Assembly (NCBI RefSeq): GCF_003697915.1
Contig: NZ_RCVN01000001.1
Span: 62,001-126,000, forward strand
Length of the DNA: 64,000 nt
Source of the DNA: Staphylococcus pseudoxylosus
Lineage (GTDB): Bacteria > Bacillota > Bacilli > Staphylococcales > Staphylococcaceae
Reading direction: 5' to 3'
Shown: positions 53,377 through 61,823 of the stretch, one piece after another
Position numbering within the stretch: the stretch's first letter is position 1
How the letters are laid out: every line of letters starts with the position of its first letter
Translations under genes and position numbers: made by a program
Notes under the pieces: generated by a model
Database searches by the model: none
Seen by the model: the letters and a program-made list of their open reading frames with translations, nothing else
What the model was told of the DNA's origin: nothing

Positions 53377-53436
53377 AATGCCTACTAAACAGTGGAAAGC
53401 TTATGTCTAGTTTTTATCCGATGTTTAGTAGGCATT
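53377..53436 (+). terminator. Probable terminator with a long loop
   Basis: A perfect 15-base stem (53377-53391 with 53422-53436) with a 30-base loop and an AT-rich tail. It lies 235 bases after the luciferase-like gene. Confidence 0.5.
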
Positions 53437-53463
53437 ATTTATCATAGTTTTTAATTGCAAATA

Positions 53464-53500
53464 AAAAGGAGCAAGACATCATTATGTCTTACCCCCTCTT
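53464..53500 (-). terminator. Terminator of the small stress-protein genes
   Basis: On the minus strand an AAGACAT/ATGTCTT stem, extended by G-rich and C-rich bases, is followed by a run of five T residues. It lies 30 bases after the stop of the gene at 53528-53695. Confidence 0.75.
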
Positions 53501-53527
53501 CATTATCCTATTTGTTTACAACAAACA

Positions 53528-53695
53528 TTATTTTTTATCGTCTTTTTTGTCATCTTTTTTATCGTTATCACTGCCGCCAGTGAATTTATCGATTTGTTCA
53601 GATGCTTGTTTTGCTTTTTCATTGTCTGTATCTTTTAATTTATCTGATACATTTTTTGCAGTTTCTTTTGCTTTATCTAAAAAGTTTTCAGCCAT
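53528..53695 (-). CDS. Small lysine-rich CsbD-like protein
   Basis: A 55-residue protein (starts MAENFLDKAKETAKNVS), very rich in Lys and Asp, with a final run of acidic-basic pairs. The N-terminal half resembles the helical repeats of CsbD proteins, but it is shorter and I cannot assign it to a family with certainty. ATG follows GGAGAG upstream. It lies 35 bases after the CsbD gene and before a terminator, so the two are probably cotranscribed. Confidence 0.8.
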   Translation of the reverse strand: MAENFLDKAKETAKNVSDKLKDTDNEKAKQASEQIDKFTGGSDNDKKDDKKDDKK

Positions 53696-53730
53696 TTAAA
53701 ATCTCTCCTTTAATAGTCATAAATTATAGA

Positions 53731-53913
53731 TTATTTTTTAAATTTATCGATAACATCATTAGCTTTATCTTTTGCATTTTCTACAAATTTTTTAGCTTTA
53801 CCAGAAGTTTTATCTTCTTTACCTTCGTTTTCTAGTTCTTTATTGTCAGTAACGTTACCTAATGTTTCTTTCACATTACCTTTTGCTTGTTCTACTTTGT
53901 TTTCGTCTGCCAT
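53731..53913 (-). CDS. CsbD family stress protein
   Basis: CsbD-like protein of 60 residues ([21 protein letters not shown]). B. subtilis csbD is a sigma-B general-stress gene of unknown function; control here is not visible in the sequence. The ATG follows AAGGAGG 6-7 bases upstream; an in-frame start 22 codons earlier lacks such a site. It lies downstream of cymR, in the same direction. Confidence 0.9.
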   Translation of the reverse strand: MADENKVEQAKGNVKETLGNVTDNKELENEGKEDKTSGKAKKFVENAKDKANDVIDKFKK

Positions 53914-54045
53914 GTAAATTACCTCCTTAATGATGTATATATTGTACATACCACTAATTTTAATAAATAAACATCTCAAACATAGATTAATAAATATTTT
54001 TCAAAATTGTTATATCATTAATATAAAATGATATTTCTGTATAAT

Positions 54046-54465
54046 TTAGATATAGAACATGTACCCATCTAGATTATTTGTATCTTTATACTCTGCTAAA
54101 TATTTTAATGATGTATTATCTAGCACATCTCTTACTGCGTCTCTCATTCTAATCCAAAGTTGTTTTTGAGCAGGTGGTTCTGAATCAATACTTTCAACGA
54201 ATGTGATTGGACCTTCTAATAAACGAATAATGTCACCCGCTGTTATCTCTTCAGATGGTACTCTTAACTGGTAACCACCTTTTGCACCACGAACACTTCG
54301 AATTAACCCGGCATTTCTCAATGGACCGACTAATTGCTCTAAATACAGATCGCTCAAATTATTTTCTTCCGCAATAGATTTTAAAGACACACACCCTTGA
54401 CCTTCTTTTTTAGCAAGAGATATCATTAGTGTTAACCCATATCTTCCTTTAGTTGAAATTTTCAT
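54046..54465 (-). CDS. cymR: Rrf2 family regulator CymR
   Basis: Repressor of cysteine and sulfur metabolism genes. The 139 residues have an N-terminal winged-helix domain with LKSIAEENNLSDLYLEQLV and RGAKGGYQLRVPSEEIT. The three Fe-S ligand cysteines of IscR are missing, in agreement with CymR. Its single cysteine, Cys25, matches the redox-sensing Cys25 of S. aureus CymR. It is divergent from rarA. Confidence 0.92.
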   Translation of the reverse strand: MKISTKGRYGLTLMISLAKKEGQGCVSLKSIAEENNLSDLYLEQLVGPLRNAGLIRSVRGAKGGYQLRVPSEEITAGDIIRLLEGPITFVESIDSEPPAQKQLWIRMRDAVRDVLDNTSLKYLAEYKDTNNLDGYMFYI

Positions 54466-54551
54466 TATATTACCTCACTTAATTCGAATACTATATAATA
54501 ACATTCTATCACTTTTTACGTTAATATAGAATTAGAAAGGTGTGAAACATT

Positions 54552-55826
54552 GTGTCAAACGAACCACTAGCTTCAAGAATGCGACCAATCAACATTGATG
54601 AGATTATATCTCAAGAGCATTTAGTTGGTCCAAAAGGCATTATCAAAAGGATGGTAGAAACCAAAAGATTATCCTCAATGATTTTTTATGGACCACCTGG
54701 TATCGGTAAAACAAGTATTGCTAAAGCTATATCAGGAAGTACTCAGTTTAAATTCCGTCAATTAAATGCAGTTACAAATACAAAAAAAGACATGCAACTT
54801 ATAGTTGAAGAAGCCAAAATGTCTGGGCAAGTTATTTTATTATTAGATGAAATCCATCGTTTAGATAAAGCTAAACAAGATTTTCTATTACCACATTTGG
54901 AAAATGGAAAAATTGTGCTTATTGGGGCTACGACATCAAATCCATATCACGCAATAAACCCTGCCATTCGTTCAAGAGCTCAAATATTTGAACTTTATCC
55001 ATTAGATGAAGATGACATCAAAGCTTCATTGAATAGAGCTCTAAATGACGAAGAACGTGGCCTAGCAAGTTATAATCCTATAGTGGACGAAGACGCGATG
55101 GCCTATTTTACAACTCAAAGTCAAGGTGACGTTAGAAGTGCTTTAAATGCATTAGAATTAGCAGTTTTAAGTTCAGATACAACAGATAACCAATGTCACA
55201 TCACCTTACAAGATGCTAAAGATTGTCTACAAAAAGGAGCTTTTGTAAGTGATAAAGATGGCGACATGCATTATGATGTGATGAGTGCGTTTCAAAAATC
55301 AATTCGCGGTAGTGATGTAAATGCTGCACTTCATTATTTAGCACGCTTAATTGAAGCAGGCGACTTACCAACAATCGTTAGGAGATTGTTAGTAATAAGT
55401 TATGAGGATGTTGGCCTCGCCTCTCCTAGCGCGGGACAACGCACATTAGCTGCTATCGAATCAGCTGAGCGTTTAGGCTTTCCAGAAGCTAGAATACCCT
55501 TAAGTCAGGCTGTTATTGAACTCTGCTTATCACCTAAGTCTAACTCTGGCATTGCTGCTATTGACGCTGCCCTTTCTGATATACGCAAAGGTCATATAGG
55601 ACAAATTCCTGATCATTTAAAAGATGGACATTATGCTGGCGCTAAAGAACTAGGACGTGCTATTGGTTATAAGTATCCTCACAGTTATGACAGTGGATTT
55701 ATTCCTCAACAATATCTACCTGATAAATTAAAAAGTAAAATTTATTATGAACCGAAAACGACTTCTAAAAGTGAGCAACAATTCAAATCAGTTTATGAAA
55801 ACATCACCCAAGCGCAACAAAAATAA
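54552..55826 (+). CDS. rarA: Replication-associated recombination protein RarA
   Basis: AAA+ ATPase of the clamp-loader-like RarA/MgsA family that acts at stalled replication forks. The 424 residues carry Walker A GPPGIGKTSIA, Walker B LLDEIHR and the ATSNPYHAINPAIRSR sensor region; the C-terminal part contains the tetramerisation domain. The start is GTG with AAAGGTG upstream. It ends at a bidirectional terminator shared with tcdA. Confidence 0.95.
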   Translation: MSNEPLASRMRPINIDEIISQEHLVGPKGIIKRMVETKRLSSMIFYGPPGIGKTSIAKAISGSTQFKFRQLNAVTNTKKDMQLIVEEAKMSGQVILLLDEIHRLDKAKQDFLLPHLENGKIVLIGATTSNPYHAINPAIRSRAQIFELYPLDEDDIKASLNRALNDEERGLASYNPIVDEDAMAYFTTQSQGDVRSALNALELAVLSSDTTDNQCHITLQDAKDCLQKGAFVSDKDGDMHYDVMSAFQKSIRGSDVNAALHYLARLIEAGDLPTIVRRLLVISYEDVGLASPSAGQRTLAAIESAERLGFPEARIPLSQAVIELCLSPKSNSGIAAIDAALSDIRKGHIGQIPDHLKDGHYAGAKELGRAIGYKYPHSYDSGFIPQQYLPDKLKSKIYYEPKTTSKSEQQFKSVYENITQAQQK

Positions 55827-55848
55827 AAAATTCTAGATTTAAATTAGA

Positions 55849-55888
55849 AAAACAGAGGTTGAGATTATTGCATCTCAACCTCTGTTTT
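55849..55888 (+). terminator. Terminator shared by rarA and tcdA
   Basis: A perfect 16-base inverted repeat (55849-55864 with 55873-55888) with an 8-base loop and A/T flanks suited to both strands. The two genes converge here. Confidence 0.9.
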
Positions 55889-55929
55889 ATATATATATAA
55901 TATTGGATAACTACATACTAAATATGACT

Positions 55930-56700
55930 TTATATTTTATCTTTAATACGTGAAACAGGTATATCTTTTAAAATATCATTAACAACATAGCTGGCGCTAA
56001 TCAAACCAACTACACTTGGGACAAATGCATTAGAAGATGGTGGGATTTGCCCTTTTCTCGTGGGTGCGTTTGCGTCACCTACAGTATCTTTAACATCTTC
56101 TCTTATTACTATGGGACTTTCATCTGAAAACACGACAGGTATGCCTTTATATATGCCAAGTTTTTTCAATTTACGACGAATAATTTTAGCCATTGGATCC
56201 ATATACGTTTCAGAGATATCAGCAATCTTAAATCGTGTTGGATCTGTTTTATTTGCAGCACCCATACTGGAAATAACAGATATGCCTCTTTCCAAGCATT
56301 CTTTCATTAAATGCACTTTATACATAATAGTATCACTTGCATCAACAAAGTAGTCAATATCATAATTATTGAACAAAGCTTCGTATGTTTCTTCTGTATA
56401 AAACATATGTAATGAAGTTACCTTACATTCAGGATTAATCAACTTAATACGTTCTTCCATCAAAGTAACTTTACTTTGTCCAACTGTAGTTGTTAATGCA
56501 TGTAATTGACGATTCACATTAGTGATGTCAACATCGTCTTTGTCTATTAAAATGATATGTCCGATATTAGTACGCGCTAGAGCTTCGGCAGCAAATGAAC
56601 CAACACCTCCAACGCCTAAAATCACCACAGTTTTTTGTTTTAATAATTCTAAACCTTCTTGGCCATAAGCCAATTCATTTCTTGAAAATTGATGTTTCAT
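55930..56700 (-). CDS. tcdA: tRNA threonylcarbamoyladenosine dehydratase
   Basis: E1-like enzyme that dehydrates t6A37 of tRNA to its cyclic form. The 256 residues contain the ATP-binding VILGVGGVGSFAAEALART and the DKDDVDITNVNRQ motif. The sulfur-transfer cysteine of E. coli-type partners is not needed in this family. In B. subtilis (yrvM) it lies next to 6S RNA and aspS, as here. Confidence 0.93.
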   Translation of the reverse strand: MKHQFSRNELAYGQEGLELLKQKTVVILGVGGVGSFAAEALARTNIGHIILIDKDDVDITNVNRQLHALTTTVGQSKVTLMEERIKLINPECKVTSLHMFYTEETYEALFNNYDIDYFVDASDTIMYKVHLMKECLERGISVISSMGAANKTDPTRFKIADISETYMDPMAKIIRRKLKKLGIYKGIPVVFSDESPIVIREDVKDTVGDANAPTRKGQIPPSSNAFVPSVVGLISASYVVNDILKDIPVSRIKDKI

Positions 56701-56835
56701 GCCATTCTCCTTAATAATAAGAGCAATTAAATATAATTTTTACATTTGAAGTTCTTTTTTCTCTTATTGAATTTAATATATTTATTTTATTTCAATTTAA
56801 TTAAAAATATCAAGTTTTGTATTTTATATCAAAAA

Positions 56836-57063
56836 AATACGCAAGACCGAAGTCTTGCGTACCGATAGAGTCCATAAGTGCCGTAGTTATAAAATGCTTG
56901 ATCATTCGGCCTGCTTAAAACAGGTGGGTGCCCTGTTTCTTGTTTTGCAAGTCCTCCTAATGAGGCGTGTGCGCTGCAAGAAAACCCATTGGGCTCCCGG
57001 ATCAAAGAGTGTTAGGCCCAAATATAAAGCAAACATACGAACACTACAGATGACTATCTTATG
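56836..57063 (-). ncRNA. ssrS: 6S RNA
   Basis: A minus-strand RNA of about 228 bases with its own promoter and a perfect terminator. The region is GC-richer than the flanks and has no plausible protein gene on its strand. It folds as a long interrupted duplex with a central bulge, as 6S RNAs do, and bears conserved pieces such as CCTCATTAGGAGGACTTGC. The B. subtilis 6S gene bsrA lies in the same aspS-yrvM interval. 6S RNA holds sigma-A RNA polymerase in stationary phase. The terminator is the stem 56838-56847 with 56852-56861 plus a T run. Confidence 0.85.
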
Positions 57064-57069
57064 GGATTA

Positions 57070-57097
57070 ATAATAACACAATATTTGAAATTAGCAA
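57070..57097 (-). promoter_or_regulatory. Promoter of 6S RNA
   Basis: Minus-strand TTGCTA (57092-57097) and TATTAT (57070-57075) with a 16-base spacer, just upstream of the 6S sequence and downstream of the aspS stop. Confidence 0.6.
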
Positions 57098-57119
57098 GAA
57101 TAAAAGCTTATAACAAAAA

Positions 57120-58886
57120 TTAATGTCTAATACGTAATGACAATTCTTCTAATTGGCTTTCAGATACTTCGCTTGGTGCATTTGTTAATAAACATGTAGC
57201 TGAAGCCGTTTTAGGAAATGCAATTGTATCACGTAAGTTTGTACGACCTGTTAATAACATTACTAGACGGTCTAATCCAAGCGCGATACCGCCATGTGGT
57301 GGCGCACCATATTTGAATGCATCTAGCAAGAAACCAAATTGTTCTTGCGTCTGTTCCTCAGTAAAGCCTAATACTTCAAACATTTTAGATTGTAAATCAC
57401 CATTATGAATTCTGATAGATCCGCCACCTAATTCATAACCATTTAATACAATATCATAAGCGTTAGCTTGTGCATTTTCAGGTTCAGTATCTAATTTAGC
57501 GATATCTTCTTGTTTTGGTGCAGTGAATGGGTGGTGAGCTGCAGTATAACGTTTTAAGTCTTCATCATATTCTAGTAGCGGCCAATCTGTTACCCATAGG
57601 AAGTTTAATTTAGATTCATCAATTAAATCTAACTCTCTAGCTAACTTAAGACGTAATGCACCTAAACTTTGTGCAACAACACTTGGTTTATCCGCTACAA
57701 ATAAAACTAAGTCACCTGGCTCTGCTTCAGTTAATGTTTGTAGTTTAGCAACGTGGTCTGCTTCAAAGAATTTAGCAATTGGACCGTTCACACCTTCATC
57801 AACGACTTTTACCCATGCTAAACCTTTAGCACCATAAATATTTACAAATTCAGTTAAACCATCAATATCTTTTCTCGTATATTGATCTGACGCACCTTTT
57901 GCAACTATCGCTTTAACTTGGCCATTATTAGTCACAGCATCTTTAAACACTTTGAAATCCATGATTTCTCCTAATTCTGATACGTCTATCAATTCCATAC
58001 CGAAACGTGTGTCTGGTTTATCTGAACCAAAGCGTTGCATTGCTTCATCATATGTCATTCTAGGGAAAGGTCTTGGAACTTCGACATCTTTTACATCTTT
58101 CACTACATTTTGGAGCATTTCTTCTCCCATTTCCATAACGTCTTCTTGATCTACAAAACTCATTTCAATATCAACTTGTGTAAATTCAGGTTGACGATCA
58201 GCACGTAAGTCTTCATCACGGAAACATTTTACGATTTGATAATATTTATCGAAACCGCCAATCATTAATAATTGTTTAAATAGTTGTGGTGATTGTGGTA
58301 ATGCATAGAATTCACCGTCATGTACACGTGAAGGTACTAGATAGTCACGCGCCCCTTCAGGTGTTGATTTAGTTAGTACAGGAGTTTCAATATCGAAAAA
58401 GCCCTCTTTGTCTAAGTATTGTCTGATTGAACGTGTAGTTTGGTGTCTCATTTTAAATGTTTGCGCTAATTCTTGACGTCTTAAATCTAGATATCTATAT
58501 TTTAATCTGATATTTTCATCAACGTTTTGATTCTCTTCATTCAATGCAAATGGAGGTGTTTCTGCTTTGTTTATAATTTCAATATCTGAAACTTGTACTT
58601 CTACCTGACCTGTAGCAATTTTCGGGTTCACTGTTTGAGGATCACGTTTCTTGACGATACCTTTAACTTGAACTACATATTCAGATCTCACTGTCTCAGC
58701 TATTTTTAATGCTTCTTCAGAAAAATCAGGATTAAATACGACTTGTACATATCCTTCACGGTCTCTTAGATCCACAAAAATCAGACCGCCTAAGTCTCTA
58801 CGGTTGTGTACCCAACCTTTTAATATTACTTCTTGGTCTAATAATGATTCAGTTACTAAACCACAGTATGTTGTGCGCTTACTCAT
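57120..58886 (-). CDS. aspS: Aspartyl-tRNA synthetase
   Basis: Class II synthetase for tRNA-Asp. The 588 residues have the N-terminal OB anticodon-binding domain (about 1-110), motif 2 with [23 protein letters not shown], a bacterial GAD insert (about 290-410) and motif 3 with [13 protein letters not shown]. It follows hisS by 12 bases and is co-regulated with it by the upstream T-box. No terminator is seen between it and 6S RNA. Confidence 0.97.
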   Translation of the reverse strand: MSKRTTYCGLVTESLLDQEVILKGWVHNRRDLGGLIFVDLRDREGYVQVVFNPDFSEEALKIAETVRSEYVVQVKGIVKKRDPQTVNPKIATGQVEVQVSDIEIINKAETPPFALNEENQNVDENIRLKYRYLDLRRQELAQTFKMRHQTTRSIRQYLDKEGFFDIETPVLTKSTPEGARDYLVPSRVHDGEFYALPQSPQLFKQLLMIGGFDKYYQIVKCFRDEDLRADRQPEFTQVDIEMSFVDQEDVMEMGEEMLQNVVKDVKDVEVPRPFPRMTYDEAMQRFGSDKPDTRFGMELIDVSELGEIMDFKVFKDAVTNNGQVKAIVAKGASDQYTRKDIDGLTEFVNIYGAKGLAWVKVVDEGVNGPIAKFFEADHVAKLQTLTEAEPGDLVLFVADKPSVVAQSLGALRLKLARELDLIDESKLNFLWVTDWPLLEYDEDLKRYTAAHHPFTAPKQEDIAKLDTEPENAQANAYDIVLNGYELGGGSIRIHNGDLQSKMFEVLGFTEEQTQEQFGFLLDAFKYGAPPHGGIALGLDRLVMLLTGRTNLRDTIAFPKTASATCLLTNAPSEVSESQLEELSLRIRH

Positions 58887-58898
58887 GATATCTTCTCC

Positions 58899-60161
58899 TT
58901 AGTTTTTAAAATAATTTATAATTGCATCTAAATTAATAGTTTCACTTTCACCTGATTGCATATTTTTAACATTTATTTTATTATCTTCTAATTCTTGCTC
59001 ACCTATAACAATAGTATAATTTGCTTTTAATCTATCGGCTTGCTTCATTTGCCCTTTTACTTTACGTTGTAAATAATCTTTGTCGGCTTTAATACCGTTT
59101 CTACGTAGATCATTAAGTAATTTGACAGCATAACGATCTGCTTCTTCACCCATAGTTACGATAAATAAATCAAAATCATGATCAACATCAAGTTCGATTT
59201 GTTCCTCGTCTAAAGCTAATAATAACCTTTCTATACTTAACGCAAATCCAATACCCGTTTGACTTGGTCCATCTAACAATTCTAGTAAACCATTGTAGCG
59301 ACCACCACCACATAATGTTGTAATCGCACCATCATAATTTGGGTTATCAATCATTAATTCAAATGCTGTATGCGTATAATAATCTAAACCTCGAACCAAG
59401 TTAGGGTCTTCTACATAAGGTACACCTAAATCATCTAAATGTTGCTTAACATCAGCATAATATTTTTGAGATTGTTCATTTAAAAATTCAGTGATTCTAG
59501 GAGCAGTTTTAATAGCTTCTTTGTCCTTATCAACTTTACAATCTAATATTCTCATTGGATTTGTGTGTAAACGTGCCTTACAGTCATTACAGAAATCATC
59601 AATTACAGGTTCAAAATGTCTAACTAGTGCATCATTATATTCGCGACGTGATTCAATGTCACCGATACTATTAATCACTAATTTTAAATGCTTCAATCCA
59701 AATGATTGATAAATGTGCATAGCCATCGCTAAAATTTCAGCATCTATACCTGGATCTTCAGCACCAATGGCTTCAACACCAAATTGTGTAAATTGACGAT
59801 AACGCCCTTTTTGTTTACGTTCATATCTAAACATTGGCCCATTGTAATATAATTTAATTGGTTGATTAGGCAAACCTTGCATCTTATTTTCAATATAAGA
59901 ACGTACTACCGCTGCTGTGCCTTCTGGGCGTAGCGTAATACTACGATCTCCTTTATCTTTAAACGTATACATTTCCTTCTGGACCACATCTGTCGAATCA
60001 CCTACACCACGTGCAAATAATTCCGTACTTTCAAAAATTGGTGTACGAATTTCTTGATAATTATAAACTTCCATTAACTCATCTAATCTTGATTCAATAT
60101 AACGCCATCTTTTTGTTTCGTCTGGTAAAATATCTTGCGTCCCTCTAGGTATATTTATCAT
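58899..60161 (-). CDS. hisS: Histidyl-tRNA synthetase
   Basis: Class II synthetase for tRNA-His. The 420 residues begin MINIPRGTQDILPDE and show motif 2 (MFRYERKQKGRYRQFTQFGVE), the histidine-binding LVRGLDYYTHTAFE motif, and the C-terminal anticodon-binding domain. The ATG used follows GGAGAG and gives the usual length; a start seven codons earlier overlaps that site. First gene of the hisS-aspS operon. Confidence 0.97.
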   Translation of the reverse strand: MINIPRGTQDILPDETKRWRYIESRLDELMEVYNYQEIRTPIFESTELFARGVGDSTDVVQKEMYTFKDKGDRSITLRPEGTAAVVRSYIENKMQGLPNQPIKLYYNGPMFRYERKQKGRYRQFTQFGVEAIGAEDPGIDAEILAMAMHIYQSFGLKHLKLVINSIGDIESRREYNDALVRHFEPVIDDFCNDCKARLHTNPMRILDCKVDKDKEAIKTAPRITEFLNEQSQKYYADVKQHLDDLGVPYVEDPNLVRGLDYYTHTAFELMIDNPNYDGAITTLCGGGRYNGLLELLDGPSQTGIGFALSIERLLLALDEEQIELDVDHDFDLFIVTMGEEADRYAVKLLNDLRRNGIKADKDYLQRKVKGQMKQADRLKANYTIVIGEQELEDNKINVKNMQSGESETINLDAIINYFKN

Positions 60162-60183
60162 AGAATCTCTCCTTTTATGCAAT

Positions 60184-60446
60184 AAAAAAACCCTTGCATG
60201 ACTAATAAGTCATACAAGGGACGAATTTCCGTGTTGCCACCCTAATTGATTATAAACGTTAGGTTTATAATCCACTTCATACGAATAACGCTCGCTAAAC
60301 GGCTTTTATCAAAGCACCTGTTCTTGTGTTCAATTTCTCAAAACTACTATGCATAATTTTTCAGCCAGGAATTATGTCTCTTCGCATATTTGCTACCATT
60401 TCGTAAAGAAAATTCAAGAATCATATCGGTTTTAATATAGAATTCA
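60184..60446 (-). promoter_or_regulatory. T-box leader of hisS-aspS
   Basis: A T-box riboswitch on the minus strand. The T-box motif (AGGGTGGCAACACGG) lies at 60230-60244. The terminator hairpin is 60191-60203 with 60208-60220, followed by seven T residues. The specifier is CAC (histidine), at 60326-60328 on the minus strand within GAA-CAC-A. Uncharged tRNA-His would turn the operon on; aspS then follows the histidine signal. Confidence 0.93.
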
Positions 60447-60452
60447 TATTTA

Positions 60453-60481
60453 ATAATAACCAGTTTATGAGAATTATGCAA
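60453..60481 (-). promoter_or_regulatory. Promoter of the hisS T-box transcript
   Basis: Minus-strand TTGCAT (60476-60481) and TATTAT (60453-60458) with a 17-base spacer, in the short gap after lytH. Confidence 0.75.
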
Positions 60482-60486
60482 CCTTT

Positions 60487-61362
60487 TTATTCTGAAAAAT
60501 ATGCACGCAAGCCATCGACAACTGCTTTTTCAAGTATATGTCTGTGCAATTGATCCGTAATCATATCTTCATCAGTAGGATTACTAATATAACCTAATTC
60601 TAATAATACAGCTGGTACATCTGTCTGTCTCAATACTTGGAAATTTTCCTGTCTAGCACCTTTATTTGTCAGTAATGCTCTTTTTTGCAAACTAGCATTT
60701 AATGTTTCGGCTAATGCCTTTTGATTATCTTTGAACCAATAAACTGTGCTGCCGTTTGCTTTAGATGACTTTAATGAATCATTATGTATACTAATATAAG
60801 CATCACCTTTTATGTTTCGCTCATCAAGACTAACGTATTCATCGCTTTCACGAGTCATGTTAACTGTAGCACCTTCTTTTTCCAAAAGTGATTTTAGTTC
60901 TTTAGCAGTTTTTAAAGTGTATACTTTTTCGATACTTTTTTTATTTGTATTACTTGATGCTCCCTGGTCACTACCACCGTGACCAGGATCAAGTACTATC
61001 GTTTTATCTTTTAAAGGTTTGGCATTATGGTTAGCATCTGCTTCAATATCTAAATTCGTATGCCATCCTGCTACCCAACCTTTTTCTTTCTTGTTAGAAG
61101 ATTCTACTTCTATCCACTTACCTGTCTTACCTATTTTTTGGAAGTTTTGCCCTTTATCGATGTTATTAATAACTGGATAGGCCGAGCTTGGACCAGTTCT
61201 TAGTTCAGCATCTTCAGTAACATAGATACTACTACTATTCTCATCATTATGATTTAAGAAAGAGATGATCATAATGATAAAGACAACAAATGTTACAATG
61301 ACAATTAGCGCGGGGAAATTTTTAAGTTTATTTTTTTCTAGCCAAGTATTGATTTTTTTCAT
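60487..61362 (-). CDS. lytH: Cell-wall amidase LytH
   Basis: Membrane-anchored N-acetylmuramoyl-L-alanine amidase; the S. aureus LytH removes stem peptides from uncrosslinked peptidoglycan with a partner membrane protein. The 291 residues have an N-terminal membrane helix (about 18-37), an SH3b domain (about 45-105) and an amidase_3 domain (about 118-289) with [18 protein letters not shown] and LLELGYISN, which hold the zinc ligands and catalytic Glu. It overlaps the dtd stop by 4 bases. Confidence 0.93.
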   Translation of the reverse strand: MKKINTWLEKNKLKNFPALIVIVTFVVFIIMIISFLNHNDENSSSIYVTEDAELRTGPSSAYPVINNIDKGQNFQKIGKTGKWIEVESSNKKEKGWVAGWHTNLDIEADANHNAKPLKDKTIVLDPGHGGSDQGASSNTNKKSIEKVYTLKTAKELKSLLEKEGATVNMTRESDEYVSLDERNIKGDAYISIHNDSLKSSKANGSTVYWFKDNQKALAETLNASLQKRALLTNKGARQENFQVLRQTDVPAVLLELGYISNPTDEDMITDQLHRHILEKAVVDGLRAYFSE

Positions 61363-61811
61363 ATAATTTTGCCATCCTGACTTTCATAAATAATTGTTAC
61401 AGGTCCATCATTGGCAATATTAACTAACATGTCTGTTCCAAATTCACCTGTCAACACATTTATTCCATAAGAACGGAGTGTTGCATTTAATTTTTCATAT
61501 AATTCATTAGCACGTTCTGGGGGCATGGATTGGGTAAACCCAGGTCTATTACCTTTTCTAACATCTGCATAAAGTGTAAATTGAGAAATAGATAAAATCT
61601 CTCCACCAATTTGTTGAAGGTTTAAGTTTAACTTTCCATCCTCATCCTCAAATAATCTTGCATTGAGGATTTTTTTAGCTAATGTAGCTATATCTGCTTC
61701 TGTTGAAGTTTTACCAACACCCACAAGCAAACAGTAGCCTTTATTTATTTTGTTTTCAATAGAATCATTTGAAACTGATGCTTCTTTGACTCTCTGGACT
61801 ACTATTCTCAT
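61359..61811 (-). CDS. dtd: D-aminoacyl-tRNA deacylase
   Basis: Cleaves D-amino acids and glycine from mischarged tRNA. The 150 residues contain the catalytic-region motifs [17 protein letters not shown] and the Gly-cisPro loop [10 protein letters not shown]. It lies 12 bases after rel and overlaps lytH, the order rel-dtd-lytH-hisS-aspS being typical of staphylococci. Confidence 0.96.
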   Translation of the reverse strand: MRIVVQRVKEASVSNDSIENKINKGYCLLVGVGKTSTEADIATLAKKILNARLFEDEDGKLNLNLQQIGGEILSISQFTLYADVRKGNRPGFTQSMPPERANELYEKLNATLRSYGINVLTGEFGTDMLVNIANDGPVTIIYESQDGKII

Positions 61812-61823
61812 TTAGTTACACCT

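Noticed and set aside
54046-54465. Iron-sulfur regulator IscR
   Set aside because: The three ligand cysteines are absent and only Cys25 is present, as in CymR.
56855-57070. Open frame of 71 codons on the plus strand over the 6S region
   Set aside because: It lacks a ribosome-binding site, overlaps a conserved structured RNA on the other strand and matches no family I know. I treat it as a chance frame.
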